From Candidatus Brocadiales bacterium (GTDB taxonomy: Bacteria > Planctomycetota > Brocadiia > Brocadiales > Bathyanammoxibiaceae), in assembly GCA_030586765.1 (NCBI GenBank), contig JAUQZZ010000084.1, positions 1-6,216 of the forward strand: DNA of 6,216 nt, in the 5' to 3' direction. Below are positions 5,439 to 6,216 of this stretch, piece by piece. Made by a program: the position numbers and the translations under genes. The notes below the pieces were generated by a model, which was not told where the DNA came from, ran no database searches, and saw only the letters and a list, made by a program, of their open reading frames with translations. The first letter of the stretch is position 1. Every line of letters starts with the position of its first letter.

Positions 5439-5759
5439 ATGGAACTAAAAACTGAAGGCTTTTCCGAGGCTAGAATAGAGAGACCCAAACCCGAACTCAA
5501 AGAACTGGACAGGTTAAGACTGGAGAGGCTGAACCTCTCCATTAGTAACCTTAACCTCCAGCTTGCCTTACTGAATGAGAGGGCCAGGGCGTTGCAGATA
5601 GAGACGGCAGGTTTCTGGGCTGAGAGGGAAGGGCTGGTAAAGCAGATTATGGAAAATATGGAGTCCACTGACTGTGTCAGTGGAAAGTGGAGACTGAATC
5701 CCGATACGCTGAAATTTGAGAAACGTGAATCAGCAGGTCAGGAGTCAGCAGTCAGCTGA
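5439..5759 (+). CDS. Small coiled-coil phage protein with repeat-encoded C-terminus
   Basis: The 106-residue product is charged and leucine-rich from about 16 to 75 (RLRLERLNLSISNLNLQLA...), which predicts a coiled coil. After a short loop it has a WRLNPDTLKFEK segment (84-95). A coiled coil followed by a short tail of this kind occurs in uncharacterised small phage proteins. An oligomeric virion or scaffold-like part is possible, but I cannot name the family. Residues 97-106 (ESAGQESAVS) and the TGA stop come from a heptad array of the AATCAGC/GTCAGGA type, so the ancestral protein probably ended near FEK. An in-frame ATG at 5427 would add four residues. The next gene begins 20 bases after the stop. 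Confidence 0.75.
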   Translation: MELKTEGFSEARIERPKPELKELDRLRLERLNLSISNLNLQLALLNERARALQIETAGFWAEREGLVKQIMENMESTDCVSGKWRLNPDTLKFEKRESAGQESAVS

Positions 5760-5773
5760 TTCCTGATTCCTGA
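5728..5773. repeat. Inverted heptad array containing a stop codon, AATCAGC/GATTCCT
   Basis: Units of the GTCAGGA/GTCAGCA type (5737-5757) meet GATTCCT units (5758-5771). The dyad centre lies between 5755 and 5756. Arms 5738-5755 and 5756-5773 match at 15 of 18 positions, and two of the three differences are G-U pairs in RNA. The TGA stop of the coiled-coil gene (5757-5759) sits at the centre of this palindrome. Confidence 0.8.
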
Positions 5774-5779
5774 AAAACC

Positions 5780-6124
5780 ATGCCTAGAGACCCCATCCCA
5801 GGCCCTTACATGATGCGTTATCCTGACCCCCAGGACGGCCAGACCAACGTCCCCGTGAAGAACGGGATAAGATTCAACGTCAGGAGCGATGGGCCTGGGA
5901 TAAATATAGACACGGTCAAGGTGAAGACAACCGATTCCCAGGGCGTAAACGTCTATGACAAGACCAGCCCCTACTTCAAATACTCTGGAACGCCAGCCAG
6001 CTACGATATAGAGGTCAGGCCCCCCCAGCCCTGGGCCTATGAGGAGAATGTCCAGATAGAGATAGAGGCGTGGGATTTGGCCGTACCACCAGTACAGGGA
6101 GTAGTGTATGAATATGTACCATAA
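5780..6124 (+). CDS. Ig-like domain phage protein
   Basis: The 114-residue product appears to be a single beta-sandwich. PDPQDGQTNVPVKNGIRFNV (15-34) has the pattern P-x-D/N-G-x-T-x-V-P-x-x-x-x-I-x-F that opens many bacterial Ig-like (SbsA/BIg-type) domains. DGPGINIDTVKVKT (37-50) then gives the next strand with its usual G-I-D/N-x-x-T-V spacing. Later strands end at VQIEIEAWDLA (91-101), recalling the A-x-D at the end of such domains. It lacks a signal peptide. Ig-like domains decorate phage capsids and tails and help adsorption, so a virion decoration or baseplate role is plausible. There is no ribosome binding site before ATG 5780; the preceding heptad array ends about eight bases upstream. 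Met11 and Met12 are alternative starts, also without a good site. Confidence 0.75.
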   Translation: MPRDPIPGPYMMRYPDPQDGQTNVPVKNGIRFNVRSDGPGINIDTVKVKTTDSQGVNVYDKTSPYFKYSGTPASYDIEVRPPQPWAYEENVQIEIEAWDLAVPPVQGVVYEYVP

Positions 6125-6129
6125 TAAAG

Positions 6130-6187
6130 ATTACAAATTACAGATTACAGATTACAAATTTGTAATTTGTAATTTGTAATTTGTAAT
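6130..6187. repeat. AT-only inverted heptad array, ATTACAA facing ATTTGTA
   Basis: Four ATTACAA/ATTACAG units (6130-6157) are followed without a gap by four ATTTGTA units (6158-6185) and ATT. The dyad centre is between 6158 and 6159. All 29 positions on each side (6130-6158 with 6159-6187) pair, two of them as G-U. It starts five bases after the Ig-like gene and ends seven bases before the next ATG. The stem is A+T-rich with no loop or T-run, so a standard terminator is doubtful. Confidence 0.85.
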
Positions 6188-6194
6188 TAAAAAG

Positions 6195-6216
6195 ATGCCA
6201 CTAACGCTTAATTTTA
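6195..6216 (+). CDS. Start of a further gene, cut by the window edge
   Basis: ATG at 6195 opens a frame reading MPLTLNF up to the window end. The position just after an array, like the genes at 1494 and 5780, and the same strand suggest another gene. No ribosome binding site is visible beyond a weak purine run (AAAAAG). Seven codons do not allow a functional call. Confidence 0.4.

Noticed and set aside
2810..5667. 13-base match AATATGGAGTCCA at 2810-2822 and 5655-5667
   Set aside because: Short, isolated and one copy is within a coiled-coil coding region; likely chance.
2834..6187. CRISPR array
   Set aside because: The repeats are contiguous 7-base units with no unique spacers, and no cas gene is present.

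Overview
This window looks like a tail-fibre and accessory stretch of a bacteriophage, or of a prophage or phage-like region in an uncultured bacterium. The evidence is a 703-codon tail-fibre-like gene built from familiar fibre motifs. Around it are virion-type beta-rich proteins, a small Ig-like domain protein and several tiny one-helix membrane proteins, all on the + strand and tightly spaced. There is no capsid, packaging, replication, integrase or housekeeping gene, so neither the host nor the phage type can be fixed. Base composition is moderate. Genes not preceded by repeats use strong AGGAGG-type ribosome binding sites, which points to a bacterial host. Only one sequence was read and no database search was made, so names are family-level at best.

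Layout: 18-671 is a beta-rich presumed virion protein. It is followed by a perfect REP-like palindrome (674-698), a 35-residue membrane peptide (724-831) and a lipoprotein-like membrane protein (834-1406) whose signal peptide is written in repeats. Next come an inverted repeat array (1407-1493), a 58-residue membrane protein with a repeat-encoded tail (1494-1670), more repeats (to 1739) and a 352-residue unknown protein (1744-2802). Another hairpin array (2834-2896) precedes the tail fibre (2918-5029). Then come a one-orientation array (5034-5068), a 26-residue peptide (5087-5167), a 51-residue membrane protein (5182-5337) and a composite array (5354-5414). The window ends with a coiled-coil protein (5439-5759), an Ig-like protein (5780-6124), a long AT-only inverted array (6130-6187) and the start of another gene at 6195.

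The most striking thing is not a gene. Almost every sizeable intergenic gap, plus three gene ends, is made of tandem 7-base units. At least six different heptad sequences occur at eight loci. Most loci switch strand in the middle, so the array reads as a long imperfect palindrome. The arrays fit between stop and start codons, sometimes with no base to spare. In three genes they have become coding: one signal peptide and two C-terminal tails. Where an array runs up to a start codon there is no visible Shine-Dalgarno site; genes with a clear one have a gap between array and start. This resembles in principle the heptanucleotide STRR repeats of filamentous cyanobacteria and, for the GTAGGG...CCCTAC palindromes, REP-type elements. 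So many unrelated heptads sharing one architecture in 6 kb is unusual and deserves follow-up.

Functionally, the large genes probably make host-contacting virion parts (fibre, adhesin-like protein, Ig-like decoration). The small membrane proteins are candidates for lysis or membrane-modifying roles, but nothing in their sequences proves it.
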